DNA of 64,000 bases from assembly GCF_007096385.1 (NCBI RefSeq), contig NZ_VJWL01000001.1, positions 186,001 to 250,000 of the forward strand, in the 5' to 3' direction. The notes beneath the pieces were generated by a model that saw only the letters and a list, made by a program, of their open reading frames with translations, made no database searches and was not told the origin of the DNA. Positions 35,114 to 44,371 of this stretch are shown here, in pieces. The translations under genes and the position numbers were made by a program. This stretch comes from Aliidiomarina halalkaliphila (GTDB lineage Bacteria > Pseudomonadota > Gammaproteobacteria > Enterobacterales > Alteromonadaceae). The first letter of the stretch is position 1; each line of letters starts with the position of its first letter.

Positions 35114-37963
35114 ATGAAGCGATGGTTTAAATACAGTCTTCCTTATGCGGCAATGCTCACGCTGAGTGTGGGCATCTCTGTTGGCGCTGCCGTGGGCTTT
35201 AGTGCGTCTGCCTCTGCGCAAGCCGAACAAGCTCGCCCGCTGGCGCTCACCGACGTGATGCAGTTTCGGGAAATTGATCAGCGTCAGATTAGCGATACCG
35301 GCAATACCCTTGCCTTTGCCGCCGTTCCGGATTACGGCGATCGGGAAGGGATTGTGGTGCGGGTTAGCGATGGCACAACGATCTCCGTTGCTAGCGCCCA
35401 TGAGCCAAAGCTCAGTGCTGATGGCAATTGGGTCGTGTTTACCCGTCAGCCAACGTTATTGCAGCGGGAACGGGCCGAATCACGCGAGGAAGAGCGGGCT
35501 TTATATCACCATGCAGTGTTGGTCGATGTGTTAAATGCCAGTAAAAAAGAGTTTCCGCAAGTTAGCCAGTCTGCCTTTACTGGCGACGGCCGTTTTCTTG
35601 TGCTGCAACATGATCAAGATTACAGCAAAGAGAATGGCAGCGAAGAGGGCCGCTTACTGCGCTTGATTGATCTGCGTAGCAATGAGCAAACGTTAATCAA
35701 TAACGTCACCCATTTTACCGTCGCGTCTGAAGGATCCCGCTTGGTGTATCAGCAACAGGCGGCAACGGCAAATGGTGACGACCAATCAGACACAGATAAC
35801 GAAGATAAAGAAGACAAAGAAGAGTCGAAAAATCCACGGGTTTCGTTGGTGATGTATGATACCGCACAGCATCGCGGAACGACCTTAATGGACGTGACTG
35901 ACCAACAGTTCAGCAAGCTAAGCTTTTCGCCAAATGGTCAACGCTTGGCGTTCCATGTATCGCCGAAAGAGAGTGATTATGAAGAAACGCCCCATGCACT
36001 GTGGATGTGGGCTGCGGGTGAAGGCACACAACAGTTAACCGTGGATCGTGAGGGTTTTATCTTATCTGAGCACTCTCCCCAGCGCTGGAGCGACGATGGA
36101 GAGCGTTTATTTATTGGTCATCGCCCTACGCCTGCGAAGAAAGCCGATCCTATCGGGCGCCCAGAAAGCAAAGATGATCTCTATAATCTCGAGCGGTTGT
36201 TGTCGGATCGACGTTTGCAAGTGTGGCATGGCGACGATGACATGATCATTCCGCATCAGCGTCAATCTCAGCGTAACTTAAACCGCGCTACGGCCATGGC
36301 GGTTTGGCATGTGAATGACCAACGCCTCGTTACCTTGAGTGATGATGTACGCGAAGCCATGTTCCCGACCGATCATCCACAGGCCTTGTTAGCCCGCGAT
36401 TCGCAACCCTATAGTCGCGAGATTACTTGGGATGGCTTCTATCACGATCTGTATCATGTAAACCTCAACGATGGTTCGCGTACGCAAGTGGCTGCGCGTT
36501 TACCATCATTTGAGCGCGGTTCGCTGTCGCCAGACGGACGTTACGTGGTGTACGTAAACGATTACCAATTGCACGCGTTTGATAGCCAGTCGGGTTCAAC
36601 CCATCAAATTGGCAGCAATGTGAGCGTGTCTTGGGTTGACGAAGAGAACGATCGCCCGATGGAAGCGGTGCCCTATGGTATTGGTGGCTGGCACGCCGAT
36701 AGCAGTGCGCTTTGGGTTTACGATCGATTTGATATTTGGCAGGTGCCGGTTGCAGAATCTGCCCATGATCAAGCGGTGAATCTCACCCAAGTGGGTCGCG
36801 AGCACACTCAGCAATATCGCGTATTGGATACCGATGACCTAGATGTGATCAACATCAATCAGCCGGTTTTATTACGCGGCTATAACGAACAACTAAAAAC
36901 CTCAGGCTTTTATCAGTTGGCGCTTACCGACAATGCACCAGCACAGTTAGAGGTATTAGTGGAGGGTGAGAAAACCTGGCGTTTTATCGCGCGCACTGAG
37001 GATAAATCGCAACTGTTCTACACGGAAGAAGATTTCCGTACTTTCCCTGACGTGTGGGTGGCAGATGCGCCATTACAATCACCGCGTCAACTTACGGATG
37101 TGAATCCGCAGCGGCATGATTTTATTTGGGGTAACGCCCAACTCGTGGAATGGGAATCCACCCATGGCGAGCCATTACAGGGAATTCTGATTACCCCAGA
37201 CAACTATGATCCTAATAAGCGTTACCCGGTACTGGTGTACTACTACGAGAAATTCTCTCAGCGGTTGTACAACTGGAACCAAATGCGGGTAAACCACCGT
37301 CCGAATTTCCCGTTTTATTTAGGTCAAGATTACGTGGTGTTTTTGCCTGATGTGCACTTCCGTTTAGGGGCTCCTGGTCCAAGCGCTACAGAGTCACTGG
37401 TTCCTGGTGTGGAAAAAATCATTGAAATGGGTGTGGCGGATCCTGATGCCATTGGTCTGCACGGACATAGCTGGTCGGGTTATCAAACTGCCTTTGTGGT
37501 CACAGAAACGGATATGTTTTCAGCGGCTGTGTCTGGCGCGCCTGTGTCGAATATGACCAGTGCTTATAGCGGTATTCGCTGGGGCTCAGGGTTAGCGCGT
37601 CAATTCCAGTATGAGAAAGGCCAGAGCCGGTTAGGGGTAAGTATGTTCGAAGACCTCGACCCGTACATTAAGAACTCACCGGTATTTTTTGCCGATAAAA
37701 TCAACACGCCGATGTTGATTCAGTTCGGTGATAAAGATGAAGCGGTTCCTTGGGAACAAGGAATTGAGTATTATTTAGCACTTCGGCGTCTTGATAAGCC
37801 CGTGGTGATGCTGCATTACGAAGGTGAACCCCATCATTTGCAGCAGTTTGCTAATAAAATTGATTACACCATCAAAATGTTGGAATTCTTAGATCATCAC
37901 CTAAAAGGTGCAGATGCGCCGAGTTGGTGGACAGAAGGGCTTGAGTTCCAAGTGTATGATTAG
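35114..37963 (+). CDS. S9-family (prolyl-oligopeptidase-like) peptidase
   Basis: This 949-residue protein has a signal peptide (MKRWFKYSLPYAAML, ending ASAQA near residue 37), a long beta-propeller region and a C-terminal alpha/beta hydrolase domain. The nucleophile motif is GHSWSGYQ near residue 785, with Ser in the last position where most S9 enzymes have Gly. The acid is in FGDKDEAVPWEQG near 878 and the His in GEPHHLQQF near 916. An acidic low-complexity insert lies near 220-240. It probably degrades peptides in the periplasm. The ATG at 35114 is chosen over one at 35051 because of the signal peptide and an AAGGTG ribosome site. Confidence 0.88.
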   Translation: MKRWFKYSLPYAAMLTLSVGISVGAAVGFSASASAQAEQARPLALTDVMQFREIDQRQISDTGNTLAFAAVPDYGDREGIVVRVSDGTTISVASAHEPKLSADGNWVVFTRQPTLLQRERAESREEERALYHHAVLVDVLNASKKEFPQVSQSAFTGDGRFLVLQHDQDYSKENGSEEGRLLRLIDLRSNEQTLINNVTHFTVASEGSRLVYQQQAATANGDDQSDTDNEDKEDKEESKNPRVSLVMYDTAQHRGTTLMDVTDQQFSKLSFSPNGQRLAFHVSPKESDYEETPHALWMWAAGEGTQQLTVDREGFILSEHSPQRWSDDGERLFIGHRPTPAKKADPIGRPESKDDLYNLERLLSDRRLQVWHGDDDMIIPHQRQSQRNLNRATAMAVWHVNDQRLVTLSDDVREAMFPTDHPQALLARDSQPYSREITWDGFYHDLYHVNLNDGSRTQVAARLPSFERGSLSPDGRYVVYVNDYQLHAFDSQSGSTHQIGSNVSVSWVDEENDRPMEAVPYGIGGWHADSSALWVYDRFDIWQVPVAESAHDQAVNLTQVGREHTQQYRVLDTDDLDVININQPVLLRGYNEQLKTSGFYQLALTDNAPAQLEVLVEGEKTWRFIARTEDKSQLFYTEEDFRTFPDVWVADAPLQSPRQLTDVNPQRHDFIWGNAQLVEWESTHGEPLQGILITPDNYDPNKRYPVLVYYYEKFSQRLYNWNQMRVNHRPNFPFYLGQDYVVFLPDVHFRLGAPGPSATESLVPGVEKIIEMGVADPDAIGLHGHSWSGYQTAFVVTETDMFSAAVSGAPVSNMTSAYSGIRWGSGLARQFQYEKGQSRLGVSMFEDLDPYIKNSPVFFADKINTPMLIQFGDKDEAVPWEQGIEYYLALRRLDKPVVMLHYEGEPHHLQQFANKIDYTIKMLEFLDHHLKGADAPSWWTEGLEFQVYD

Positions 37964-37978
37964 GAGAAAACTCGACTG

Positions 37979-38593
37979 ATGTCGAATACCATCCAACAGC
38001 AACAAAACATACAGGCGGATCAGATGATCCGCCTGTTTAACGAATGCTTCATGGAAAGCGAAAATACCGTACTCGTGAAAGGCGAGTGCGAGCCTATTTA
38101 TCGTCCTGCGTCGAATCGCAGACCCTATCATGAGGTGGTGTTTGCGCACGGTTTTGTGCGTTCAGCGTTGCATGAAATCGCGCACTGGACACTCGCCGGA
38201 CGGGTGCGTCGTCACTTATTGGATTATGGTTATTGGTATGCCCCCGATGGCCGTACGGCAGAACAGCAAGCGCGCTTTGAACAAGTGGAAGTAAGCCCAC
38301 AAGCCATTGAATGGTTATTGAGTCTCGCCGCGGGGGTTGCATTCGAGGTCAGCGTGGACAATCTTGCTGGCGGTGATGTGAGTGATCGCGTCGCTTTTAC
38401 CCAAGCGGTTATTTCCCGCGCATCCCTTCGTATGACGCAAGGGCTTCCCCCGCGTGCGGAGCAATTTATGCACGCACTCTGCGCCGAACGTGGCATGATG
38501 CCGTTGACGCTTGCCGATATTACGTACGCAGGTGAACAGCTGATAGCGAATGAGCGAAACAGAGCGGCGCTGCGCAACGAAGCAGCCGCCTAA
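37979..38593 (+). CDS. epmC: Elongation factor P hydroxylase EpmC
   Basis: EpmC (YfcM) hydroxylates the lysyl-lysine of elongation factor P after EpmA and EpmB act. The 204-residue protein has the family core QMIRLFNECF near the start, PIYRPAS, VVFAHGFVRSALHEIAHWTLAGR (HEIAHW provides metal ligands) and DYGYWYAPDGRTAEQQARFEQVEVSPQAIEWL. EF-P, EpmA and EpmB genes are not in the window. It starts 16 bases after the peptidase gene and 24 bases before the NAD-kinase-like gene. Confidence 0.94.
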   Translation: MSNTIQQQQNIQADQMIRLFNECFMESENTVLVKGECEPIYRPASNRRPYHEVVFAHGFVRSALHEIAHWTLAGRVRRHLLDYGYWYAPDGRTAEQQARFEQVEVSPQAIEWLLSLAAGVAFEVSVDNLAGGDVSDRVAFTQAVISRASLRMTQGLPPRAEQFMHALCAERGMMPLTLADITYAGEQLIANERNRAALRNEAAA

Positions 38594-38616
38594 CCAACCA
38601 ACGGAGTGATGTTGAC

Positions 38617-39759
38617 GTGCACGAATTTAAGCTCGCTTTAGTGATTAATCCCTATGCAGGCATTGGCGGTGCAGTGGCGTTAAAAGGCAGCGACGGTGCT
38701 GCTGTGCGCGCGGAAGCTCTGGCACGAGGAGCTGAGCTAAAGGCAGGCCAACGGGTACGCACAGCATTAGCTTATTTAGCGCCATTTCAGGAGCGTATTC
38801 GCTTTCTCACGGCGGCTGGGGATATGGGCGCTGCCGTGCTTGATGAACTCGGATTTCAGTATGACGTGGTGTATCAGCCGACTCAAACACAAACCGAAGC
38901 AGAAGACACCCAAGCCGCCGTGCGAGCCATTGCTGAATCCCATCCTGACCTGTTGATTTTCGCCGGTGGCGATGGCACCGCACGCGATGTGGTGAAAGGG
39001 TTAGGGGGGCAGGAAATTCCCGCGATCGGAATTCCTGCTGGAGTAAAAATTCACTCTGCGGTATATGCGGTGTCGCCCTCTGCGGCAGGGAAGGTGCTGT
39101 ATGCGCTGTTGAATGGTGAATTAACCACTCTGAGAGCCGCGGATGTAATGGATTTAGACGAAGATGCCTACCGCAGTGGCAAAGTGAAGGCGAAGCGCTT
39201 TGGGGAGTTACAGGTTCCCGGTGAACTTGAGTATATGCAAGCGGTGAAGATTGGCGGACGAGAAAGCGATGATTTGGTGTTGGCCGATATCGCCGCTGAT
39301 GTGATTGAAGGGATGGAGTCTGATGCCCTCTATCTGATGGGTTCCGGTTCAACGGTCGCTTTTATTATGGAAGAATTGGGGCTAGAGAATACGTTGTTGG
39401 GTGTCGATGTGATCTGTAACGAAAAGGTGATTGCCACGGATGTTACCGGACGCCAGTTAGAAGCATTGGTGTTAGAGGCCCGTAAGAACGGCCAAGATGT
39501 GTATATGGTCACTACGTTAATTGGTGGTCAGGGGCATATTTTCGGGCGCGGGAATCAGCAGTTTACCCCAACCGTATTGCGTACAGTTGGTCGTGAGCAT
39601 CTCATTTTGGTGGCTACGAAAGCTAAATTACAGGCACTTCAGGGGCGTCCGTTACGGGTAGATACGGGCGAACCGGAATTAGACGATGAATGGGCTGGGT
39701 TTATTGCGGTCGTGTCAGGCTACCACGACCGCACAATGGTGGCGGTCGAGGAAGCCTAA
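38617..39759 (+). CDS. ATP-NAD kinase family protein
   Basis: This 380-residue cytoplasmic protein starts KLALVINPYAGIGGAVALKGSDG and contains FAGGDGTARDVVKG (about residues 118-131), the GGDGT signature of NAD kinases and related lipid/sphingosine-type kinases. GIPAGVKIHSAVYAV is the next conserved stretch. It is longer than NadK (about 290), so it belongs to the AcoX-like or predicted polyphosphate/ATP-NAD kinase group; the substrate is uncertain. The start is GTG at 38617 with ACGGAG at 38601-38606, the only good option in frame. It converges on the ferredoxin gene with a 7-base gap. Confidence 0.82.
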   Translation: MHEFKLALVINPYAGIGGAVALKGSDGAAVRAEALARGAELKAGQRVRTALAYLAPFQERIRFLTAAGDMGAAVLDELGFQYDVVYQPTQTQTEAEDTQAAVRAIAESHPDLLIFAGGDGTARDVVKGLGGQEIPAIGIPAGVKIHSAVYAVSPSAAGKVLYALLNGELTTLRAADVMDLDEDAYRSGKVKAKRFGELQVPGELEYMQAVKIGGRESDDLVLADIAADVIEGMESDALYLMGSGSTVAFIMEELGLENTLLGVDVICNEKVIATDVTGRQLEALVLEARKNGQDVYMVTTLIGGQGHIFGRGNQQFTPTVLRTVGREHLILVATKAKLQALQGRPLRVDTGEPELDDEWAGFIAVVSGYHDRTMVAVEEA

Positions 39760-39766
39760 GGGCTGC

Positions 39767-40087
39767 TTAAAACTGTGAACGTGGCATGTGCACGACAATG
39801 CCATCGAGCTCTTCGCTCATGGTGATCTGACAGCTTAAACGACTATTTTCCTGTGGTTCACGTGCCACATCAATCATACTTTCTTCGATATCATCGGCAG
39901 GCTGTAGTTTAGTCACCCAAGCTGGATCTACGTACACATGGCAGGTGGCACACGACATGACACCGCCGCACTCGCCAATAATGCCATCGAGCATTGCATC
40001 TGTAGCCGCTTCCATTAAGGTTTGCCCTACGGGAACATCTAATTCGAATTCGCCGCCTTTGGCATCAATAAATACAGCTTTTGGCAT
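39767..40087 (-). CDS. Adrenodoxin-type [2Fe-2S] ferredoxin
   Basis: This 106-residue electron carrier has the Cys pattern C-x5-C-x2-C in ECGGVMSCATCHVYVD (about 40-50) and a fourth Cys in SRLSCQIT near 86. This is the vertebrate-adrenodoxin/putidaredoxin type. A HVYV strand and the D-E-rich loop EESMIDVAREP are conserved and could mediate partner binding. No P450 or ferredoxin reductase gene is nearby, so the partner is unknown. The start at 40087 (MPKAVFIDAKG) is preferred over upstream in-frame ATGs that add a poorly conserved basic leader. Confidence 0.9.
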   Translation of the reverse strand: MPKAVFIDAKGGEFELDVPVGQTLMEAATDAMLDGIIGECGGVMSCATCHVYVDPAWVTKLQPADDIEESMIDVAREPQENSRLSCQITMSEELDGIVVHMPRSQF

Positions 40088-40124
40088 TGCTTTGGTCCTA
40101 TTCGTCATTAATCTATTAGTGATG

Positions 40125-40142
40125 GATATATTGCGATATATC
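40125..40142. promoter_or_regulatory. 7-bp inverted repeat in the fdx-gpt divergent gap
   Basis: GATATAT-TGCG-ATATATC is a perfect inverted repeat with 7-bp arms and a 4-base spacer. It lies 38 bases upstream of the ferredoxin start and 94 bases upstream of gpt. It could be an operator, but AT-rich promoter elements alone could also produce it. No known motif is matched. Confidence 0.35.
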
Positions 40143-40184
40143 AATTTGATGAGCCCAACCCATGCACACAAGGGTGAAACCCAG

Positions 40185-40193
40185 TGATATACT
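40185..40193 (+). promoter_or_regulatory. Extended -10 promoter candidate for gpt
   Basis: TG-A-TATACT (40185-40193) is an extended -10 match. No clear -35 occurs 16-18 bases upstream, which the TG can compensate. The start of transcription would be near 40200, giving a leader of about 35 bases to the gpt ATG at 40236. Confidence 0.4.
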
Positions 40194-40235
40194 TATACGC
40201 ACATTGCGGGGAATCCTATCACAAAAGGAGCAATC

Positions 40236-40721
40236 ATGGGATTGCATGAAAAACACGAATACTTTGTTTCTTGGGAAGAACTTCATCGCGCTACCCGAGA
40301 GCTCGCCCGCCGACAATTGCCGGCAGAGCAGTGGCGCGGCATTATTGCGGTGAGTCGTGGTGGCTTAGTGCCTGCCGCTATTTTGGCCCGTGAATTGAAT
40401 ATTCGCGTCGTCGAGAGTGTCTGTGTTCGCAGCTATGCCCATCAATCGCAGAGTGCAGAACCGCAAATGCTTAAAGATGTATCGTGCTCGGAGGATGGCG
40501 AAGGCTTTATCGTGATCGACGACTTAGTGGATACGGGGAATACCTTGCGTTTTTTGCGGAAACGATTACCCAAGGCTAAATTTATTACCGTGTATGCAAA
40601 ACCCGAGGGCTTACCCTTGGTCGACGAATATGAAGCGGATATTGATCAAAACACTTGGATTCATTTCCCGTGGGATATGCATCTGCACTATGTCGACCCA
40701 TTAGCCGGTGAAGATCGCTAA
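40236..40721 (+). CDS. gpt: Xanthine-guanine phosphoribosyltransferase
   Basis: Gpt converts guanine and xanthine to GMP and XMP with PRPP in purine salvage. The 161-residue protein has the PRPP-binding motif [17 protein letters not shown] (about 87-103), the PRPP loop [10 protein letters not shown] near 37-46, and the C-terminal [11 protein letters not shown], close to E. coli Gpt (152 residues). AAAGGAG at 40225-40231 fits the ATG. A bidirectional terminator follows. PRPP for this reaction comes from prs at 3.1-4.1 kb. Confidence 0.95.
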   Translation: MGLHEKHEYFVSWEELHRATRELARRQLPAEQWRGIIAVSRGGLVPAAILARELNIRVVESVCVRSYAHQSQSAEPQMLKDVSCSEDGEGFIVIDDLVDTGNTLRFLRKRLPKAKFITVYAKPEGLPLVDEYEADIDQNTWIHFPWDMHLHYVDPLAGEDR

Positions 40722-40745
40722 TCATTGCGCCGATGTTTCATTAAT

Positions 40746-40781
40746 AAAAACGCCATGGTTCGATTGAACCATGGCGTTTTT
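40746..40781. terminator. Bidirectional rho-independent terminator
   Basis: A 10-bp stem (CGCCATGGTT 40751-40760, AACCATGGCG 40767-40776) with a 6-base loop is flanked by AAAAA (40746-40750) and TTTTT. It lies between convergent gpt and proS and should act on both. Confidence 0.93.
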
Positions 40782-40801
40782 GTTTGTTCCTGCGGGATGA
40801 T

Positions 40802-42523
40802 CTAGGAAGAGTGGTTTTGAATAAAGCTCAAAACGTCTTTAATGGCGAGGGTCGATTTCTCACCGGTACGGCGATTTTTGTACTCCACCGCTTTCTCATC
40901 GAGGTTACGCTCACCAATCACGATGGTGTGTGGGATACCAATCAATTCCATATCCGCAAACATCACGCCAGGACGCTCCTTACGGTCATCAAATAATACC
41001 TCGATGCCTGCGCCCTTGAGTTCGTTATAAATGTGCTCAGCGGCTTCTTGCACTCGCGCTGACTTATGCATGTTCATCGGTAGCACAACCACCTGGAATG
41101 GTGCCATGGATTCTGGCCATTGGATGCCATTGCTATCGTGGTTCTGCTCGATGGCCGCGGCAACGATGCGAGAAATACCCACACCGTAGCAGCCCATAAT
41201 TAAGTGTTGATGTTTACCGTCTTCGTTCAGCACACCCACTTTCATCGCGTCGCTGTATTTGGTGCCGAGTTGGAAAATATGACCTACTTCGATACCACGG
41301 GCGATGTTTAGGGTACCATTGCCATCGGGACTCGCATCGCCGGCGCGCACGTTACGCAAATCTGCGATTTCTGGCAGAGCGACATCGCGCTCCCAGTTAA
41401 TACCGAAGAAATGGAAACCTTCGTCGTTGGCACCGGCAGCAAAATCACTCATCACAGCCACGCTACGATCTACAATGCATGGAATTGGCAGGTTTACAGG
41501 ACCGAGTGAACCTGGGCCCGCACCAATGGCTGCGCGAATTTCTTCGTCACTGGCAAACACCAGTGGTGAACCTACTTGGGGTAGCTTGGCGGCTTTAATT
41601 TCGTTGAGTTCGTGATCGCCACGTACAATCAGTGCCACTAATGTGCCCGACGGCTTGCCGTCGTCATCAGCGCCGTGCACCACGAGGGTTTTCACGGTTT
41701 TCTCAACAGCCACGTTAAACTGCTCTACCAACGCCGCGATGGTTTTGGCGTTGGGCGTGGCCACTTTTTCCATGGCTTGGTTTGGTTTGGCACGCTGATC
41801 CGTGGTGATCGCTTCGGCCAATTCTACGTTGGCGGCATAATCGGAGCTATCGGAGAATGCGATATCGTCTTCTCCAGAGCTGGCGAGTACGTGGAATTCA
41901 TGAGATACGCTGCCACCAATCGAGCCGGTATCGGCAATAACAGGACGAAAATCGAGACCTAGCCGACTGAAGATATTGCAATAGGCCTGATACATCTTCT
42001 GATAGGTTTCTTCTAATGACGCCTGCGTGGTATGGAAGGAGTACGCATCTTTCATAATAAATTCGCGAGAGCGCATCACACCAAACCGCGGGCGGATCTC
42101 ATCTCGGAACTTGGTTTGAATTTGGAATAAGTTCATGGGCAGCTGTTTGTAGCTGCTCACTTCTTTGCGCACGAGCTCACTGATCACTTCTTCGTGAGTC
42201 GGGCCAAGTACAAAATCACGTTGATGACGGTCTTTTAAACGCAGTAGCTCAGGACCGTAATCTTCCCAACGGCCAGATTCCTCCCAGAGGTCGCCCGGCT
42301 GCACCATGGGCATCAATACTTCAATGGCACCTGCTTGCTCCATTTCTTCGCGCACTACTTTCTCGACCTTACGCAATACACGCAGCCCGGTTGGCGTCCA
42401 TGTATACAAACCCGATGCTACTTTACGTACCATACCGGCACGGAGCATAAGTTGATGACTAATTACCTCAGCGTCAGCTGGGGTTTCTTTGAGGGTTCCG
42501 AGAAGGTACTGACTAGTGCGCAT
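40802..42523 (-). CDS. proS: Prolyl-tRNA synthetase
   Basis: ProRS charges tRNA(Pro). The 573-residue length matches the E. coli type (572), with the class II motif 2 region [20 protein letters not shown] (about 138-157), an INS editing domain in the middle (about 225-405), and class II motif 3 [17 protein letters not shown] (about 440). The C-terminal anticodon-binding part runs from about 470. It is the last gene before gpt on the opposite strand and ends at the bidirectional terminator. A 101-base gap upstream separates it from trmO, which reads the same way. Confidence 0.97.
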   Translation of the reverse strand: MRTSQYLLGTLKETPADAEVISHQLMLRAGMVRKVASGLYTWTPTGLRVLRKVEKVVREEMEQAGAIEVLMPMVQPGDLWEESGRWEDYGPELLRLKDRHQRDFVLGPTHEEVISELVRKEVSSYKQLPMNLFQIQTKFRDEIRPRFGVMRSREFIMKDAYSFHTTQASLEETYQKMYQAYCNIFSRLGLDFRPVIADTGSIGGSVSHEFHVLASSGEDDIAFSDSSDYAANVELAEAITTDQRAKPNQAMEKVATPNAKTIAALVEQFNVAVEKTVKTLVVHGADDDGKPSGTLVALIVRGDHELNEIKAAKLPQVGSPLVFASDEEIRAAIGAGPGSLGPVNLPIPCIVDRSVAVMSDFAAGANDEGFHFFGINWERDVALPEIADLRNVRAGDASPDGNGTLNIARGIEVGHIFQLGTKYSDAMKVGVLNEDGKHQHLIMGCYGVGISRIVAAAIEQNHDSNGIQWPESMAPFQVVVLPMNMHKSARVQEAAEHIYNELKGAGIEVLFDDRKERPGVMFADMELIGIPHTIVIGERNLDEKAVEYKNRRTGEKSTLAIKDVLSFIQNHSS

Positions 42524-42624
42524 GTCGTGGATACTCGTCCTGATGTATTCAATAAAGGCCGCATTTTAGCAGGGTGAAAGATAGCCAACCAACTCTTTTC
42601 GCCGTAAATCTGCGTCCCGGGAAA

Positions 42625-43329
42625 TTATTCAATCGAAAAAACGTAATTTTTGTTGTTTTGCACACGCCACTTAATGTTGAAGTGGTACAAATGCATACCG
42701 TAGTCCTTATCCATGTGCGCATCTTTTTGATAAGCCGGACGTGGATCTTGGGCTAACACTTCAGTAATAAACTCGCGCAATTGTGGATAATCACGTTGTT
42801 GTTGCAAAAACTGCTCCGCATCATCGCTAAATACAATACCAAGTCCGGTATCTGGACGTTCATCCGCAAAGCCACCAGCGGCTTCTGGAAGTGCATCTGC
42901 ATAGGGTAAGTAAGGTTTAATGTCGAGTACCGGTGTGCCATCAAGCAAATCTAGGCCACGCACATGGATGCGCGTGCTTTTCCCATGTTCCACGCGCACT
43001 AATTCAACTACAGATAGCCCCATGGGATTAGGTCGAAAGGTAGAACGGGTGGCAAACACCCCTTTGCGTTGGTTTCCGCCCAAACGTGGCGGACGCACCA
43101 GCGGGCTCCATCCTTTTGCCGCGGTTTCATGAAATACAAACTGAATCCACAAATGGCTAAACGCTTCCAATCCTCGAAGAAAGTCCGGATGAGAAAACTC
43201 AGGCAACATTTCAATCACGCCGTACGCGTGCTTTACCAATCCCGGCTGGCGGGGAATGGCAAACTTTTGCTTGTAGGGTGAACTTACCGTTGCAATGGTA
43301 TGCAAGGTCCAATTCTGATGCTCTGACAT
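42625..43329 (-). CDS. trmO: tRNA (t6A37) N6-methyltransferase TrmO
   Basis: TrmO (TsaA/YaeB) methylates t6A37 of threonine tRNAs. The 234-residue protein has the family pattern IATVSSPYKQKFAIPRQPGLV at the start, SHLWIQFVFHETAAKGWSPLVRPPRLGG (key part VRPPRLGG), VFATRSTFRPNPMGLSVVEL (key part FRPNPMGLS) and GLDLLDGTPVLDIKPYLPYAD. The C-terminal third is the extension found in gammaproteobacterial TrmO. It precedes proS by 101 bases on the same strand, so the two may share a transcript. Confidence 0.95.
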   Translation of the reverse strand: MSEHQNWTLHTIATVSSPYKQKFAIPRQPGLVKHAYGVIEMLPEFSHPDFLRGLEAFSHLWIQFVFHETAAKGWSPLVRPPRLGGNQRKGVFATRSTFRPNPMGLSVVELVRVEHGKSTRIHVRGLDLLDGTPVLDIKPYLPYADALPEAAGGFADERPDTGLGIVFSDDAEQFLQQQRDYPQLREFITEVLAQDPRPAYQKDAHMDKDYGMHLYHFNIKWRVQNNKNYVFSIE

Positions 43330-43613
43330 TTACCGGTATCTATGCTAATGAAGATGTAGTGTATTTCACCACAACGCGGTGCGTTAGGCTATCGAAGGGC
43401 GGTGTTAATTTAGCTAAGTTCAATAAAAACAAATAGTTATATAAATGGCATGAGTTTTGCTTTGTTATAGATGTACCGAACTGCGCGAACTGTGCTCGGT
43501 AACGTATTCAAAAATCCTGTTCGTAGTATGTTTTCAAGAGGTTCATTCTGGGATAGGGAACAGGCTTGCATAACAAACCGCTATACGCGGGCACTAATTA
43601 GGAGTGACATAAT

Positions 43614-44279
43614 ATGACAACGGCAAACAATCAGACGCAAGGCTTTCATCATCAATTCTTTAAGCATGTAGGAATTTTTCTGGTTTTACTTGGGGGCTTA
43701 CTGGTTGCAGACGCAGCGATAGCTTCTGAAAAGAACGTAACTCATCACATCGACTTAGCCGGTATTGAACGTATCGATATTCATAATGGCGTGGGTACAG
43801 TGCATATTCGTCGGTCGCAAGGTGATCAAGCGGAATTAAAGGTACGCTTTGAGGGGAAGCGGAGTGGGTTAATGCGTCGCATTAAAGATGTATCGGATAT
43901 GGATGTAGAGATTCGCACTCGTGGTGACCGGCTTAGCATATCATTTCAGGAAAATAATGTTGAGGCCACTATGTACATCACCTTGCCGGATCCTGCAGTG
44001 CTTGATATTCACGTAGGCGTGGGTGTCATTGATGCCGAAGTGGGTGAAAGTTCTGTTTCTGCCAGTATGGGCGTGGGTGATGTGACGATTCGTGGATTTC
44101 TCGACTACGCTGGCGAAATTAACGTTGATGCAGGCGTAGGCGCGGCTCGTATTGATGGCGCACAGAATGTATCGAGCTCGCGAGCGATTGTTTCTGAGAA
44201 GGCATCTGGCCGAGGTGAAGGGACTTTTCGAATTAAAGCCGACGTGGGTGTAGGTGACGTGAAAGTTGTTTTAAAGTAA
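43614..44279 (+). CDS. Secreted GVG-repeat protein (DUF4097-like)
   Basis: This 221-residue protein has a long N-terminal hydrophobic segment (about 22-39) ending AIASE, likely a signal peptide. The mature part repeats a beta-strand unit beginning GVG at about residues 58, 125, 148, 170 and 213 (GVGTVHIRR, GVGVIDAEV, GVGDVTIRG, GVGAARIDG, GVGDVKVVLK). Such stacked short repeats fit a beta-helix like the DUF4097/DUF2807 putative adhesin families. The function is not known. It is monocistronic, with a rho-independent terminator 25 bases after the stop. The 284-base upstream gap shows no clear promoter. Confidence 0.65.
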   Translation: MTTANNQTQGFHHQFFKHVGIFLVLLGGLLVADAAIASEKNVTHHIDLAGIERIDIHNGVGTVHIRRSQGDQAELKVRFEGKRSGLMRRIKDVSDMDVEIRTRGDRLSISFQENNVEATMYITLPDPAVLDIHVGVGVIDAEVGESSVSASMGVGDVTIRGFLDYAGEINVDAGVGAARIDGAQNVSSSRAIVSEKASGRGEGTFRIKADVGVGDVKVVLK

Positions 44280-44303
44280 CGGGCCGACTCGCAATATGAA
44301 TCG

Positions 44304-44343
44304 AAAAGCGCATTGAATTAATTCCTTCAATGCGCTTTTTTCT
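44304..44343. terminator. Rho-independent terminator between DUF4097-like gene and hns
   Basis: A 10-bp stem (GCGCATTGAA 44308-44317, TTCAATGCGC 44326-44335) with an 8-base loop is followed by TTTTTTTT-like run at 44336-44342. AAAA before the stem gives a shorter T run on the minus strand, so it may also serve hns. Confidence 0.9.
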
Positions 44344-44371
44344 TAACTATCAACGCAAAAATTGTGTTGGT

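Noticed and set aside
38807-39352. 181-codon antisense frame opposite the NAD-kinase-like gene
   Set aside because: It is a shadow of a real gene, with Pro- and Arg-rich low-complexity translation and no ribosome site.
40751-40776. GGTTCGATT sequence resembling a tRNA T-arm
   Set aside because: It is the stem and loop of the terminator between gpt and proS; no acceptor, D or anticodon arm is present around it.
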